A DNA stretch of 39,380 nt from Planctomycetales bacterium (GTDB lineage Bacteria; Planctomycetota; Planctomycetia; Isosphaerales; Isosphaeraceae), in NCBI GenBank assembly GCA_027459775.1, contig DAIDHE010000263.1, positions 1-39,380 of the forward strand. Direction: 5' to 3'. Every line of letters begins with the position of its first letter. The first letter of the stretch is position 1. Shown in pieces: positions 7,606-16,436 of the stretch. Position numbers and translations under genes: made by a program. A model generated the notes under the pieces. It did not search any database. It was not told where the DNA came from and saw only the letters and a program-made list of their open reading frames with translations.

Positions 7606-10416
7606 ATGGCACACACTGACTTCCGAGGATCCACCAAGGTGACCACGATCGAGTCGAAAGCGACGAGCGGGCAGCTCGTGTCGTTCGCCAGGCCCGGCTT
7701 CGCCGGCCCGTTCCGCACCCATGTGATCGGGGCGGTCTTCAGGCGCAATTTGCAGAGTTATTTCAGCAATCCCGCCGGCTATGTCTTCATCACGCTGTTT
7801 GTCTTGATCAGCTCGTGCGTGGCGTTCTGGCAGGACTCGTTCTTCGCCAACAATCTGGCGAACCTGGACGCGCTCAATCGTTACATGCCGTATTTGCTGC
7901 TCTTTTTCATTCCGGCGATCACGATGAGCACCTGGGCCGACGAGCGCAGGCAGGGGACGGATGAGCTCTTGCTCACGTTGCCGGCGCACGACGTCGACGT
8001 GGTGCTCGGCAAGTACCTGGCCGCCGTGGGGATCTATACGGTCGCCCTGGTTTTCTCGCTGCCGATGGTGATCATCCTGCGAACGCTCGGGCCGCCCGAT
8101 CTGGGCGTCGCGGCGTCGACCTATCTCGGCTACTGGCTCATGGGAGCGCTCTTGATCGCCGTGGGCATGACGGCCTCGCTGTTGTCGTCGAACGTGACCG
8201 TGGCGTTCATCCTGGGGGCCGTCTTTTGCTCGATCCCCATCTTCCTGGGCGTGATCGGATCGCCCGCCGGCGCGAGCCTGCGCAGGCGCATTGAGGACTG
8301 GTCGATCCCCGCCCAGTTCCAGCCCTTCGGCTCGGGGGTGATCACCTCCGCCGGGATCTTCTATTTCGTCGGACTCTCGCTCGCGATGCTCTATCTGAAC
8401 ATGGTGCTCCTCGGCAGGCGGCACTGGGCGGGCGGCGAAAAAAGCGCGGGCCGGTGGATCCACTCGGTCGTGCGAGTCGTCGCCGTCGTCGTCTCGCTCG
8501 TGAGCGCGACCGCCTTGCTCGATCGCTACGGCCTCCGCGCCGACGCCAGCAGCGAGCATATGCACACGCTCTCGAAAGAAACACTCGAGATGCTCAAGCA
8601 ACTGCCCGCCGACCGCCCCATCCTGATCCAGACGTACTACAGCCCCGAGGTTCCCCGCGACTATGTCGAGGTCAAGACCGACCTGGTGGGGCTGCTCAAG
8701 GAATACGAGGCCCGGAGCGGCGGCAAGATTCAGCTCAACCTGGTGCCGACCGAGGTCTTCTCGGAAGAGGCCCGGGAAGCGCAAAAACGGTTCGGGATCG
8801 AGCCGCGGCGGGTGATGTCGCTCGAGGGGGGGAAGCAATCGACGATCGACATTTTTCTGGGGGTCGCCTTCACCTCGGGCGTCGAGGAAGTGGTCGTGCC
8901 CTTTTTCGACCGCGGACTGCCGGTGGAATATGAGCTCACGCGGTCGATCCGGGTGGTGTCGAAGAGCAATCGCAAGAAGGTCGGCATCCTGTCGACGGAT
9001 GCCAAGATGATGGGGGGTTTCGACATGCAGTCGTTCAACCAGACCCCCGAGTGGATGATCGTCACCGAGCTCAAGAAGCAATACGAGGTGAGCTCGGTCT
9101 CGGCTGATTCTCCGGTGCCGGCCGAGATCGACGTGCTCCTGGCCGCCCAGCCGTCGTCGCTCACCCAGAAGCAGATCGACAATCTGACCGACTACGTGAA
9201 GAAAGGGGGCGCGACCCTCTTGTTCCTGGACCCGCTGCCGATCTCGAACGTCGCGATCTCGCCCGAGATGCCCCGGCAATCGCCGGGCGGCCCGTTCGGC
9301 GGCGGCCCGCCCCCCGAGCCCAAGGGGAACCTTCGCCCGCTGCTCGACTTGGTCGGCCTCGAATGGCCCTCGGTCGACATCGTCTGGAACCCGTACAACC
9401 CCCACCCCAAGCTCGACCTTCAGGCGACTCCCGAGATCGTCTTCATCGGCCGCGGCGGCGGCGCAGCGGATGCCTTCAACCCCAACCAGGTCGCCAGCTC
9501 CGAGCTCCAGGATCTGGTCATGCTCTTCCCGGGCCTGCTCAGGCCCAGCTCGAGCGGCGGCGGGACCGAGTTCGTCCCGCTCTTGCGCACCAGTCCGATG
9601 GGTGGAACGATCATGTGGAGCGAGGTCACCACCCAGCAGGGATTCATGGGCGGGCGCTCGCTGAACCCCCGCAGGCACTGGATTCCCACCGGCACGAGCT
9701 ACACGCTCGCCGCCCGCGTCACCGGGTCGCTCCCATCCGAAGCGCCCAAGCCCGATCCCGCCAAGAAGGACGACGCGGCCAAGAAAGCCGAGAAACCCCA
9801 GCCGGCCGCCAGGGCCAACGTCATCGCCATCGCCGACCTCGACATGATCTCGGACCTGTTCTTCGGGCTCCGCCAACGCAAGGAAGAGGATCTCGATTTC
9901 GACAACGTCCCGTTCGTGCTCAATTGCGTCGACGTGCTGGCGGGCGACGAATCGTTCGTGAACCTGCGGAAGCGGCGGCCCAAGCACCGCACGCTGGTCA
10001 GCCTCGAGGCCCAGACCTCGCAGTTCAACGAAGAGCTCCAGACCGTCACCAAACAGGCTGAGGCTCAGGCCGCCGAGGAGCTCCAGGGCGCCCAGAAATC
10101 GTTCGACAAGGAAGTCGAGCAAGTCCGCGGCCGTACCGACTGGGACGAGCGCACCAAGGAGATCCAGCTCGCCAATTTGCAAGACGTGGCCCAGCGGCGG
10201 CTCGACGTCAAGAAACAGGTCGTCGAGGACAAGAAGCAAGAGAGGATCCGCGAGGGCCGAGCCGAGACCGAGCGCAAGATCCGCCAGATTCAAAACTCGG
10301 TGCGATTCGCGGCGGCGGCGTTCCCCCCTTTGCCCCCGCTCGTGCTGGGGCTCCTGGTGTGGCTCAGGCGGCTCAGTCTCGAAAACCGGGGCGCGAATCC
10401 CAAGCGGCTCGCCTGA
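7606..10416 (+). CDS. Fused ABC-2 permease and GldG-like auxiliary protein
   Basis: A 936-residue membrane protein. The N-terminal portion (about residues 45-275) is an ABC-2 permease with roughly six membrane segments, starting FRRNLQSYFSNPAGYVFITL and including MSTWADERRQGTDELLLTLP, the GldF/NosY-type motif. The long extracytoplasmic part matches the GldG/ABC-type auxiliary domain. Its hallmarks are TLEMLKQLPADRPILIQTYY, a DLVGLLKEYEARSGGKI block, KVGILSTDAKMMGG, and a GATLLFLDPLP ending. A proline/alanine linker follows around residues 710-735. The C-terminus is a charged coiled coil (about 800-890) followed by one membrane segment near 900-920. It lies 69 nt after the ATPase and would form the transporter with it. 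In Bacteroidota GldA-GldF-GldG are linked to gliding; here export of an unknown substrate is the cautious reading. Confidence 0.88.
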   Translation: MAHTDFRGSTKVTTIESKATSGQLVSFARPGFAGPFRTHVIGAVFRRNLQSYFSNPAGYVFITLFVLISSCVAFWQDSFFANNLANLDALNRYMPYLLLFFIPAITMSTWADERRQGTDELLLTLPAHDVDVVLGKYLAAVGIYTVALVFSLPMVIILRTLGPPDLGVAASTYLGYWLMGALLIAVGMTASLLSSNVTVAFILGAVFCSIPIFLGVIGSPAGASLRRRIEDWSIPAQFQPFGSGVITSAGIFYFVGLSLAMLYLNMVLLGRRHWAGGEKSAGRWIHSVVRVVAVVVSLVSATALLDRYGLRADASSEHMHTLSKETLEMLKQLPADRPILIQTYYSPEVPRDYVEVKTDLVGLLKEYEARSGGKIQLNLVPTEVFSEEAREAQKRFGIEPRRVMSLEGGKQSTIDIFLGVAFTSGVEEVVVPFFDRGLPVEYELTRSIRVVSKSNRKKVGILSTDAKMMGGFDMQSFNQTPEWMIVTELKKQYEVSSVSADSPVPAEIDVLLAAQPSSLTQKQIDNLTDYVKKGGATLLFLDPLPISNVAISPEMPRQSPGGPFGGGPPPEPKGNLRPLLDLVGLEWPSVDIVWNPYNPHPKLDLQATPEIVFIGRGGGAADAFNPNQVASSELQDLVMLFPGLLRPSSSGGGTEFVPLLRTSPMGGTIMWSEVTTQQGFMGGRSLNPRRHWIPTGTSYTLAARVTGSLPSEAPKPDPAKKDDAAKKAEKPQPAARANVIAIADLDMISDLFFGLRQRKEEDLDFDNVPFVLNCVDVLAGDESFVNLRKRRPKHRTLVSLEAQTSQFNEELQTVTKQAEAQAAEELQGAQKSFDKEVEQVRGRTDWDERTKEIQLANLQDVAQRRLDVKKQVVEDKKQERIREGRAETERKIRQIQNSVRFAAAAFPPLPPLVLGLLVWLRRLSLENRGANPKRLA

Positions 10417-10477
10417 GCCCAGCGCCTCGCGTCGACCCGACTTCCCATCGTCATGACCAAGCAAGGATCAAGCAGCG

Positions 10478-12043
10478 ATGAGCGAGATGTTGAAAACGTT
10501 GGTCTTCGCCGCGGCCGCCCTCGTGTTCGTGGGGGCGGCCTATGTCGGCACCCGCGACAACACCCGGCTGGCCGCCGCCTTCGACGACCAGGGCAAGCCG
10601 TTCTTTCCCGATTTCAAGGATCCCCTCCAGTGCACCGACCTCGAGGTCGTCAGCTTTGACGCGTCCACCGCGACCGCCAGCCGGTTCCACGTCATGTTCA
10701 AGGACGGCAAGTGGGTGATCCCGTCGCACTACAACTATCCCGCCGACGCCAAGGACCGCCTCACCAAGACCGCCGCCGCGGTCATGGATCTCACCAAGGA
10801 CACCATTCGATCGGACCTGGCCGATGACCAGGAACCCATGGGCGTCATCGACCCCCTGGACGCGAAATCCCCCTCGGTCACGGGCCGCGGCCAGCGCATC
10901 ATCCTCAAGGACTCCACCGAGAAAGTGCTTGCGGACTTTGTCATCGGCAAGGAGGTCAAGGGGATCGAACACAAGGAAGGTTCGACCCCCCAGCGCTACG
11001 TGCGCGTCCCCGACCAAAAACGCATCTACGGAGTCAGCGTCAAGGCCGACCTCAGCACCCGGTTCGCCGACTGGATCGAGACCAACCTGCTCAAGGTCGA
11101 GTCCAGCAAGATCCGCAAGATCGTCTTCGACAACTACAAGATCCAAGAGGGCCGCGACGCCCGCGGACCGTTCGTCTCCCTTGCCCGAGGCGAGATCCTG
11201 ACCATCGAGCGCAAGGACGCGAACAGCCCCTGGACGATGGCCGACGTGCCCGCCGGTCAAGAGCTCAACGAAGACAAGATTCGGGCCCTGAACGACGCCC
11301 TGGCCGACCTCAAGATCGTCGGCGTCCGGCCCCGGCCCCCCGGCCTCAAGAACCCCAACGATCCCGCGCTCAAGCTGTCGCCCATCGTGATCGCCTCGCT
11401 GCGGAACAAGGGCTTTTTCTTGACCGAGGAGGGGCTCTATTCCGATCAGGGGGACGTCATCGTCTCGACCGACGAAGGGGTGGTTTACACCCTGCGCTAT
11501 GGAGGGGCCGTCTACGGCGTGGGCGACGAGCTCACCGCCGGCGCACCCGACGACGCCGAGACCAAGGACGACCCCAAGAAAGCCAAACCCAAGGCGACCG
11601 AGGCCGCCCAGGAAAGCCGCTACCTGCTCGTCACCGTGGCCTTTGACCCGACCCTGATCCCGAAGCCCGAATCGCTTGCTCCCAAGCCGGTCTCGATTCC
11701 CAAAGGCCCCGTCGACATCCCCGACAAGCCGTTCGCCCCCGATCCCAAGGATCCCAAGTCCATCGCCGAGCAAAAAGAGGCCGCCGACAAGGCCGACCGC
11801 GAGAAGGCCGACTACGAAAAGAAAGTGGCCGACGGCGAGAAGCGGGTCAAGGATCTGATCGACCGGTTCGGGCCGTGGTATTTCGTCACGCCCGGCGACA
11901 GCTTTCGCGCGATCAATCTCGACCGCGCGATCCTGACCCAGCCCAAGAAGCCGCCAGGCGCCGCCGGAGCGCCCGGCGGACTCCCCGGCGGCATGCCCGG
12001 CGGCTTCCCCATGCCCGGCGGCGGGGGCCTGCCGCGACCTTGA
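10478..12043 (+). CDS. DUF4340 domain protein, ABC-cluster accessory
   Basis: A 521-residue protein with one N-terminal membrane anchor (LKTLVFAAAALVFVGAAYVG), so most of it is probably outside the cytoplasmic membrane. The rest fits the DUF4340 pattern: repeated beta-rich modules comparing residues with a substrate-like strand (FKDGKWVIPSHYNYPADAKD, ITLK-type KDSTEKVLADFVIGKEVKG, YGVSVKADLSTRFADWIETN, then FDNYKIQEG...ILTIERKD). The C-terminal 150 residues are lysine/aspartate-rich with a predicted coiled segment (AEQKEAADKADREKADYEKK) and a glycine/proline tail. DUF4340 genes commonly follow gldG-like genes, supporting one export system. It starts 61 nt after the permease gene. The molecular role is unknown. 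Confidence 0.85.
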   Translation: MSEMLKTLVFAAAALVFVGAAYVGTRDNTRLAAAFDDQGKPFFPDFKDPLQCTDLEVVSFDASTATASRFHVMFKDGKWVIPSHYNYPADAKDRLTKTAAAVMDLTKDTIRSDLADDQEPMGVIDPLDAKSPSVTGRGQRIILKDSTEKVLADFVIGKEVKGIEHKEGSTPQRYVRVPDQKRIYGVSVKADLSTRFADWIETNLLKVESSKIRKIVFDNYKIQEGRDARGPFVSLARGEILTIERKDANSPWTMADVPAGQELNEDKIRALNDALADLKIVGVRPRPPGLKNPNDPALKLSPIVIASLRNKGFFLTEEGLYSDQGDVIVSTDEGVVYTLRYGGAVYGVGDELTAGAPDDAETKDDPKKAKPKATEAAQESRYLLVTVAFDPTLIPKPESLAPKPVSIPKGPVDIPDKPFAPDPKDPKSIAEQKEAADKADREKADYEKKVADGEKRVKDLIDRFGPWYFVTPGDSFRAINLDRAILTQPKKPPGAAGAPGGLPGGMPGGFPMPGGGGLPRP

Positions 12044-12059
12044 GACCGTCGCGAGAACC

Positions 12060-12084
12060 CGCCGGAACGGAGGCCGGCGCTTTT
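12060..12084 (+). terminator. Rho-independent-type terminator
   Basis: A GC stem CGCCGG (12060-12065) / CCGGCG (12074-12079) with an 8-nt loop is followed by CTTTT. It sits 17 nt after the DUF4340 stop, between that gene and the convergent phosphoesterase. It would end the ABC-cluster transcript. Confidence 0.55.
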
Positions 12085-12100
12085 CCTCACGGCCAACGCT

Positions 12101-12916
12101 TCACGCCAGCGTGATCAAGACAACCTCGGGACGACACAGAAACCGAACCGGCGGGCTGACCGTCCCTACTCCTCGACTGACAAAGACTTTTGCCGTCGGA
12201 CCCTGAACCAGCCCGTGCAGATACTTCTGGCCAAAGGCCGACGGCACGATCGGCGCTCCGTACCCCGGCACGACCACCTGCCCGCCGTGGGTGTGACCCG
12301 AGAAAACCAGACCAACCCGACGATCGCGGATCGTCTCGACAAAGTCAGGATTGTGCGAAAGCAAGAGCACGGCGTCGGCATCGGTGGCGTCGCCGACCGC
12401 GGACCCCAGGTGTTGTTGGTCGGTCCAGAGGTCGCCCACGCCGCAAACCCGCACCCGGCCGCGCCCGCGCTCGACCCAGACCCCCGTGTTGTCCAGGTCC
12501 GGGATGCCAGCCTCGACCAAGCCGGCTTTCGAGAGCTGCGCCGATTCCCAGTTGTCGTGATTGCCCCGCACCGCGAACCGGCCCAGACCCGCCCGAAGCC
12601 TGCCCAATTCCGCCATGACCGGGGCGATGTACGAGGGAGACCGATGCACGTAATCGCCGACCAGAAAAACCAGATCCGGCTCGAGCGCATTGGTCATCGC
12701 GACCACACGCCGGACGTAGGCCAATGGCACGAACGGCCCATGATGGACGTCGGCCAGGACCGCGACCGTGGCACCTCGAAAATCGGGCGGCAAGTTCGGC
12801 ACGGCGATCGTCCGCCGCGTCAACCGGCACCACTTGGCCTCTAGAAACGGGTAGACCCCCGCCCCCACACCCAGCGAGGTCCACGCCGCCCTTCGCAAGA
12901 ACTTGCGTCGATCCAT
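12101..12916 (-). CDS. Calcineurin-like metallophosphoesterase, probable Tat substrate
   Basis: A 271-residue phosphoesterase of the YkuE/YaeI type. The di-metal site motifs appear in order: VLADVHHG (D-x-H), VFLVGDYVH (GD), VRGNHDNWE (GNHD), LLLSHNPD, and SGHTHGGQV (GHxH). The N-terminus MDRRKFLRRAAWTSLGVGAG is a twin-arginine signal with a hydrophobic core, so the folded enzyme is probably exported and possibly anchored. The start at 12916 was chosen because it places the signal at the terminus; an upstream ATG at 12961 adds 15 residues. Family members hydrolyse phosphodiesters including lipid-linked UDP intermediates, but the substrate here is unknown. It is convergent with the ABC cluster and divergent from the radical SAM gene. 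Confidence 0.9.
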   Translation of the reverse strand: MDRRKFLRRAAWTSLGVGAGVYPFLEAKWCRLTRRTIAVPNLPPDFRGATVAVLADVHHGPFVPLAYVRRVVAMTNALEPDLVFLVGDYVHRSPSYIAPVMAELGRLRAGLGRFAVRGNHDNWESAQLSKAGLVEAGIPDLDNTGVWVERGRGRVRVCGVGDLWTDQQHLGSAVGDATDADAVLLLSHNPDFVETIRDRRVGLVFSGHTHGGQVVVPGYGAPIVPSAFGQKYLHGLVQGPTAKVFVSRGVGTVSPPVRFLCRPEVVLITLA

Positions 12917-13131
12917 CACGAGAGCCCCCATCCCCGCGGTCTCAAACCGAATGACTCGCATCGGTCGTGATCGCGGAATTCGTTGAAAAAGTCCATCAAG
13001 ACTACAAATGTCGCTTGATTCCTGACCTGTAATGCCGGACGATGCGTTGCCGCTATTCGCCGACAGGTTTCTTATCGAATAGAGACGGATCGTCGCGACG
13101 ACCGAACTTCCTCGTCCAGAAAGCCCTCGCC

Positions 13132-14562
13132 ATGGCCGATCGTCCTTATCTGTTCCTGGAGCTGACCAACAGCCTCTGCTCGACCTGCCTGCGCAAGGTC
13201 GAGGCCAAGGTCGTCGTGCAAGAGGGGCGCGTCTATCTGCTCAAGCATTGCCCCGAGCACTTGCATGAAAAGGTGCTGGTATCGACCGACGCCGATTACT
13301 ATCAGTTCTCGCGCAGGGTTCTCAAGCCGGGCACGATGCCCCGGAAATTCAATACCACGATCGAGCGCGGATGCCCCTATGACTGCGGGCTCTGTCCCGA
13401 CCACGAACAGCATAGTTGCCTGGCGATCATCGAGATCACCGACCACTGCAATTTAACCTGCCCGATCTGTTACGCCGAAAGCTCTCCCCGGCGGCCGTCG
13501 CACCGGTCGCTGGAACAGATCGCCTTCATGCTCGACTGCGTCGTGCGCAACGAGGGCCGTCCCGACATCGTGCAGATTTCGGGGGGCGAGCCCACGATTC
13601 ACCCCGAGTTTTTCGCCGTGCTCGACCTGGCCAAGGAGCGGCCGATCAAGCACCTGATGGTGAACACCAACGGCGTGCGGATCGCGCAAGACCCGGACTT
13701 CGCTCGGCGCCTGGCCGACTACAAGGCCAATTTCGAGGTCTATCTGCAGTTCGATTCGCTCGACGCCGCGCCCCAGCGGGCGCTTCGAGGCGCCGATTTG
13801 GTGAAAATCCGCAAGGACGCGCTCGCCCGCCTCAACGACCACGGGATCTCGACGACGCTGGTCGTCACGCTCAAGAAAGGGCTCAACGACGACCAGTTGG
13901 GCGCGATCATCGACTTCGCGGTTGAACAGCCCTGCGTGCGGGGGGTGACGTTCCAACCGATCCAGGCGGCGGGCCGGCTCGAGGGTTTCGACCCCGCCCG
14001 CGACCGGCTGACCTTGGCCGAGGTCCGGGCGCGGATCCTTGAGCAGTCTCCGCTGTTCCAGCCGGCGGACTTGGTCCCGGTTCCCTGCCACCCCGATTGC
14101 TTGGCGATGGCCTACGCCCTCAAGCTGGGCGGCCGGCTCGTCCCCTTGACTCGGCTCTTGGACCCCAGCGCGCTCCTGGCCCTTCAAGGTAACACGATCC
14201 TCAATGAGGAAAACCCCGAGATCCGGCGGCTGGTGGTCGAGCTCTTCTCGACCGCCCACTCGCCCGACTCATCGGCCTGGACCCTGAGCCAGCTCCTTTG
14301 TTGCCTTCCCGAGCTGGCCGTGCCGCCGGCCCTGACCTACGACAAAATCTTCCGCGTCCTGATCGTCCAGTTCCTCGATCCCTACAATTTCGACGTCCGT
14401 TCGGTCAAGAAATCGTGCATTCACATCGTGCACCCGGACGGACGCATCATTCCTTTCGACACCTATAACCTGTTCTATCGCGACACGGCGGCGGCGCGGA
14501 TGCCGGCGGAAGCGCCTGCCTTGGTCCAGGTCGCGGGAATCACGAGCGCGGCCCGCGCCTAG
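13132..14562 (+). CDS. Radical SAM protein of the tetraether lipid synthase (Tes, MJ0619-like) type
   Basis: A 476-residue radical SAM enzyme. The cluster motif C106-x3-C110-x2-C113 lies in IEITDHCNLTCPICYAES. The N-terminus has the Tes-type accessory metal segment: SLCSTCLRKVEAKVV with C16 and C19, then HCPEH with C40. A second cysteine set precedes the core (GCPYDCGLCPDHEQHSC: C81, C85, C88, C96). A QISGGEPTIHPEF block follows the SAM site, and a VPVPCHPDC block lies nearer the C-terminus. This layout, including the rubredoxin-like entry and extra clusters, is what I know from the archaeal enzymes that join phytanyl or fatty chains by C-C bonds. The start at 13132 fits the family N-terminus; an upstream ATG at 13042 would add 30 unrelated residues. 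The stop is TAG. It heads a same-strand run of membrane genes. The exact substrate is unproven. Confidence 0.85.
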   Translation: MADRPYLFLELTNSLCSTCLRKVEAKVVVQEGRVYLLKHCPEHLHEKVLVSTDADYYQFSRRVLKPGTMPRKFNTTIERGCPYDCGLCPDHEQHSCLAIIEITDHCNLTCPICYAESSPRRPSHRSLEQIAFMLDCVVRNEGRPDIVQISGGEPTIHPEFFAVLDLAKERPIKHLMVNTNGVRIAQDPDFARRLADYKANFEVYLQFDSLDAAPQRALRGADLVKIRKDALARLNDHGISTTLVVTLKKGLNDDQLGAIIDFAVEQPCVRGVTFQPIQAAGRLEGFDPARDRLTLAEVRARILEQSPLFQPADLVPVPCHPDCLAMAYALKLGGRLVPLTRLLDPSALLALQGNTILNEENPEIRRLVVELFSTAHSPDSSAWTLSQLLCCLPELAVPPALTYDKIFRVLIVQFLDPYNFDVRSVKKSCIHIVHPDGRIIPFDTYNLFYRDTAAARMPAEAPALVQVAGITSAARA

Positions 14563-14634
14563 GTTCAGCGCTTCCGATCCGCGCGCGGCGGGGGACGTAT
14601 CGTTTGACTTGACACATGATTGGGGTTAACGACA

Positions 14635-15348
14635 ATGAACACTACAAGTGCATCTGTTTCCTCGGGCGGCGCGGCGGCTTTTCCTGTCGCGCCGGATCGC
14701 CCCTGGTACATCGTGGGCCGATGGCGTGAGTTCCAGGGTGAGGAGCGCGCCAGCGTGCTGCGAATGGCGGCCATCGCCGCTTTTTACATCATCGAGCTGA
14801 TCAACTATCACGGGCTGAGCCTGGCCTGGATCGAGCTGCCGAAGGTCCGGGGGCTGGCTTTCCACCAGACGGTCACTGCGATCGCCGCGGCCTGGGTGGT
14901 GATGGGCCTGGGGGTGCACCTCGCCTTGCGGACGCGGCTCATGCCGGCGGCCCTCAAGTATCTCTCCACGGGGTTGGACGTCGTTTTGCTGACCATGCTC
15001 CTGATGGTGGCCGACGGGCCCCGAAGCCCGCTCATCGTCGGCTATTTCTTGATCATCGGCCTGGCCGGCTTGAGGTTCCAGCTTCGGCTGGTCTGGTTCG
15101 CGACGATCGCGGGCGTGGTCGGCTACCTCTGGCTGCTCGGCTGGGCGGTCTGGCTCGCGGGGGTGCGAGACGTCCGCGTGCCCCGGTATCACGAGCTCAT
15201 CTTCCTGACCGCCCTGGCGATGAGCGGGATCATCCTGGGACAGATCATCCGTCAGGCGAGGTCGATGGCCGTCGAATACGCCCGCCGCTCGGCCGCGAGC
15301 GAGCCCCGCCTTGAGCCCATTTCGACATCGAGCCGGGATATCACATGA
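14635..15348 (+). CDS. Polytopic membrane protein of unknown function
   Basis: A 237-residue protein with about six membrane segments. They begin near SVLRMAAIAAFYIIELINYH and end at FLTALAMSGIILGQIIR, followed by a short charged tail. The arrangement resembles the membrane input modules placed in front of histidine kinases or cyclases in planctomycetes, but there is no enzymatic domain here. The ATG at 14635 was chosen over the TTG 15 nt upstream. It lies 72 nt after the radical SAM gene, and its TGA overlaps the next ATG in ATGA, so it is translationally coupled to the zinc-ribbon gene. It may act as a membrane partner of the operon; no function can be assigned. Confidence 0.8.
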   Translation: MNTTSASVSSGGAAAFPVAPDRPWYIVGRWREFQGEERASVLRMAAIAAFYIIELINYHGLSLAWIELPKVRGLAFHQTVTAIAAAWVVMGLGVHLALRTRLMPAALKYLSTGLDVVLLTMLLMVADGPRSPLIVGYFLIIGLAGLRFQLRLVWFATIAGVVGYLWLLGWAVWLAGVRDVRVPRYHELIFLTALAMSGIILGQIIRQARSMAVEYARRSAASEPRLEPISTSSRDIT

Positions 15349-15860
15349 ATCCGCGTGAATCCAAGCCCAAGAAGGGCCTGAACTGCCGGGACTGTGGCGC
15401 TGACAACCCGCCCGACGCCCGGGAATGCTGGCTTTGCCTGCGCTCGGATTGGCGCCCAGACGCCGCCGCTCGATCGGAGCCCTCAACCGCGCCCCGGGTG
15501 GGCGGCTCGCGGATTGCCTGGAGCATCGTCTTGATCGCGATGGCCGCCTTGGTGGGCGGGATCGTGGCCCAGACGCGCGGCATGGATGTCGTGCTCTGGA
15601 TTTCCCAGACGCGCGGCGTTGGTCTCGTGCTCTGGATTTCCCAGACGCGCGGCCTGGGTCTCGTGCTCTGGATTTCCCTGACGCTGGTCTTGTTGATCAC
15701 CGTGATCACCGGCTACCGCCGCCATCGAGCGGGCGAGCCCATGTCGGAGATCCGTAAGACGCTGACGATCCTTGCGCTCATTTGTCTCGAGCTGATCTTG
15801 CTGGGCGTGGCCGGGCTCATCGCGCTTTACATTATGTGCACCACGGCTCGGATCCCCTGA
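15345..15860 (+). CDS. Zinc-ribbon membrane protein, paralogue 1 of 3
   Basis: A 171-residue protein. A zinc ribbon near residues 13-33 (CRDCGADNPPDARECWLCLR, two CxxC pairs) is followed by a proline/alanine linker, then hydrophobic segments and a C-terminal membrane helix pair. The middle contains three tandem 12-residue units (ISQTRGVGLVLW-like) encoded by an exact-period 36-nt DNA repeat, which the two paralogues lack. The start overlaps the upstream stop (ATGA). The protein resembles its two downstream neighbours in the ribbon and linker. The ribbon is likely cytoplasmic and may mediate protein contact rather than catalysis. I do not recognise a named family. Confidence 0.8.
   Translation: MNPRESKPKKGLNCRDCGADNPPDARECWLCLRSDWRPDAAARSEPSTAPRVGGSRIAWSIVLIAMAALVGGIVAQTRGMDVVLWISQTRGVGLVLWISQTRGLGLVLWISLTLVLLITVITGYRRHRAGEPMSEIRKTLTILALICLELILLGVAGLIALYIMCTTARIP
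15570..15677 (+). repeat. 36-nt tandem repeat, three units, inside a coding region
   Basis: Units start at 15570, 15606 and 15642 (CAGACGCGCGGC...GTGCTCTGGATTTCC). The second and third units differ at only a few positions, and the first is slightly more diverged. The repeat preserves the frame and expands a hydrophobic segment by 12 residues per unit, which indicates recent slippage. Confidence 0.85.
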
Positions 15861-15880
15861 ATCCCGTAAACCCACGACCC

Positions 15881-15950
15881 AACCCCGCGCGGCGTCCGTG
15901 TTCAAGATGAGCGGAGAGAACCCATGAACCCGAGTGAACCCACGCCCAAG
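15881..15950 (+). repeat. Duplicated leader and 5' end of paralogue 2, copied 513 nt downstream
   Basis: The 43 nt before the ATG of paralogue 2 (15881-15923) are identical to the 43 nt before the ATG of paralogue 3 (16394-16436). The identity continues into both coding regions. It includes the GAGCGGAGAGAA ribosome-site region. Identity of non-coding sequence implies recent tandem duplication or gene conversion. Confidence 0.85.
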
Positions 15951-16382
15951 ACGGGCCTGAACTGCCGCGAGTGCGGCGCTGACAACCCCCCCGACGCCCG
16001 GGAATGCTGGCTTTGCCTGCGTTCGGATTGGCGTGGAGAAGCCGCCGCTCGATCGGAGCCCTCAATTGCGCCCCGGGTGGGCGACCCGCGGATTGCCTGG
16101 CTCATGGTCTTGATCGGGATGGCCGCGGTGGTGTGCGGGATCGTGGTCATCGAGCCCATCTCGGGCGTCTCCCTCGGGATTCTCCTGGCGCTGGCCTGGG
16201 TGATCACTGAGATCAGAGCCTACCGCCGCGATCGACGGGGCAGGCCCATGTCGACCATTCATAAGACGCTGATGATCATCGTCGTCGCTTTTCTCTTGCC
16301 GTTCGTGGTGACCTTGGCCATGTACAGCGCCCTTTTCGTTCTGTGCGCCACGGGCGTTCTCCCCCCATTCTCCACGAGGTAG
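15924..16382 (+). CDS. Zinc-ribbon membrane protein, paralogue 2 of 3
   Basis: A 152-residue protein with the same plan as paralogue 1. The zinc ribbon is CRECGADNPPDARECWLCLR near residues 13-32, followed by a short linker and then about three or four membrane segments (LMVLIGMAAVVCGIVVIEPI, LGILLALAWVITEI, and IVVAFLLPFVVTLAMYSALF). The ATG follows a purine-rich GAGCGGAGAGAA site that is shared exactly with paralogue 3. The stop is TAG. It lies 63 nt after paralogue 1. The linker and ribbon are far more similar between the three genes than the membrane parts, so the ribbon is probably the constrained function. Confidence 0.8.
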   Translation: MNPSEPTPKTGLNCRECGADNPPDARECWLCLRSDWRGEAAARSEPSIAPRVGDPRIAWLMVLIGMAAVVCGIVVIEPISGVSLGILLALAWVITEIRAYRRDRRGRPMSTIHKTLMIIVVAFLLPFVVTLAMYSALFVLCATGVLPPFSTR

Positions 16383-16436
16383 ACCCTCGACCGAACCCCG
16401 CGCGGCGTCCGTGTTCAAGATGAGCGGAGAGAACCC

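Noticed and set aside
7549-10464. Long minus-strand open frame of 971 codons opposite the permease-GldG gene
   Set aside because: It is an antisense shadow of a well-supported gene; composition is Arg/Gly/Leu-rich with no domain.
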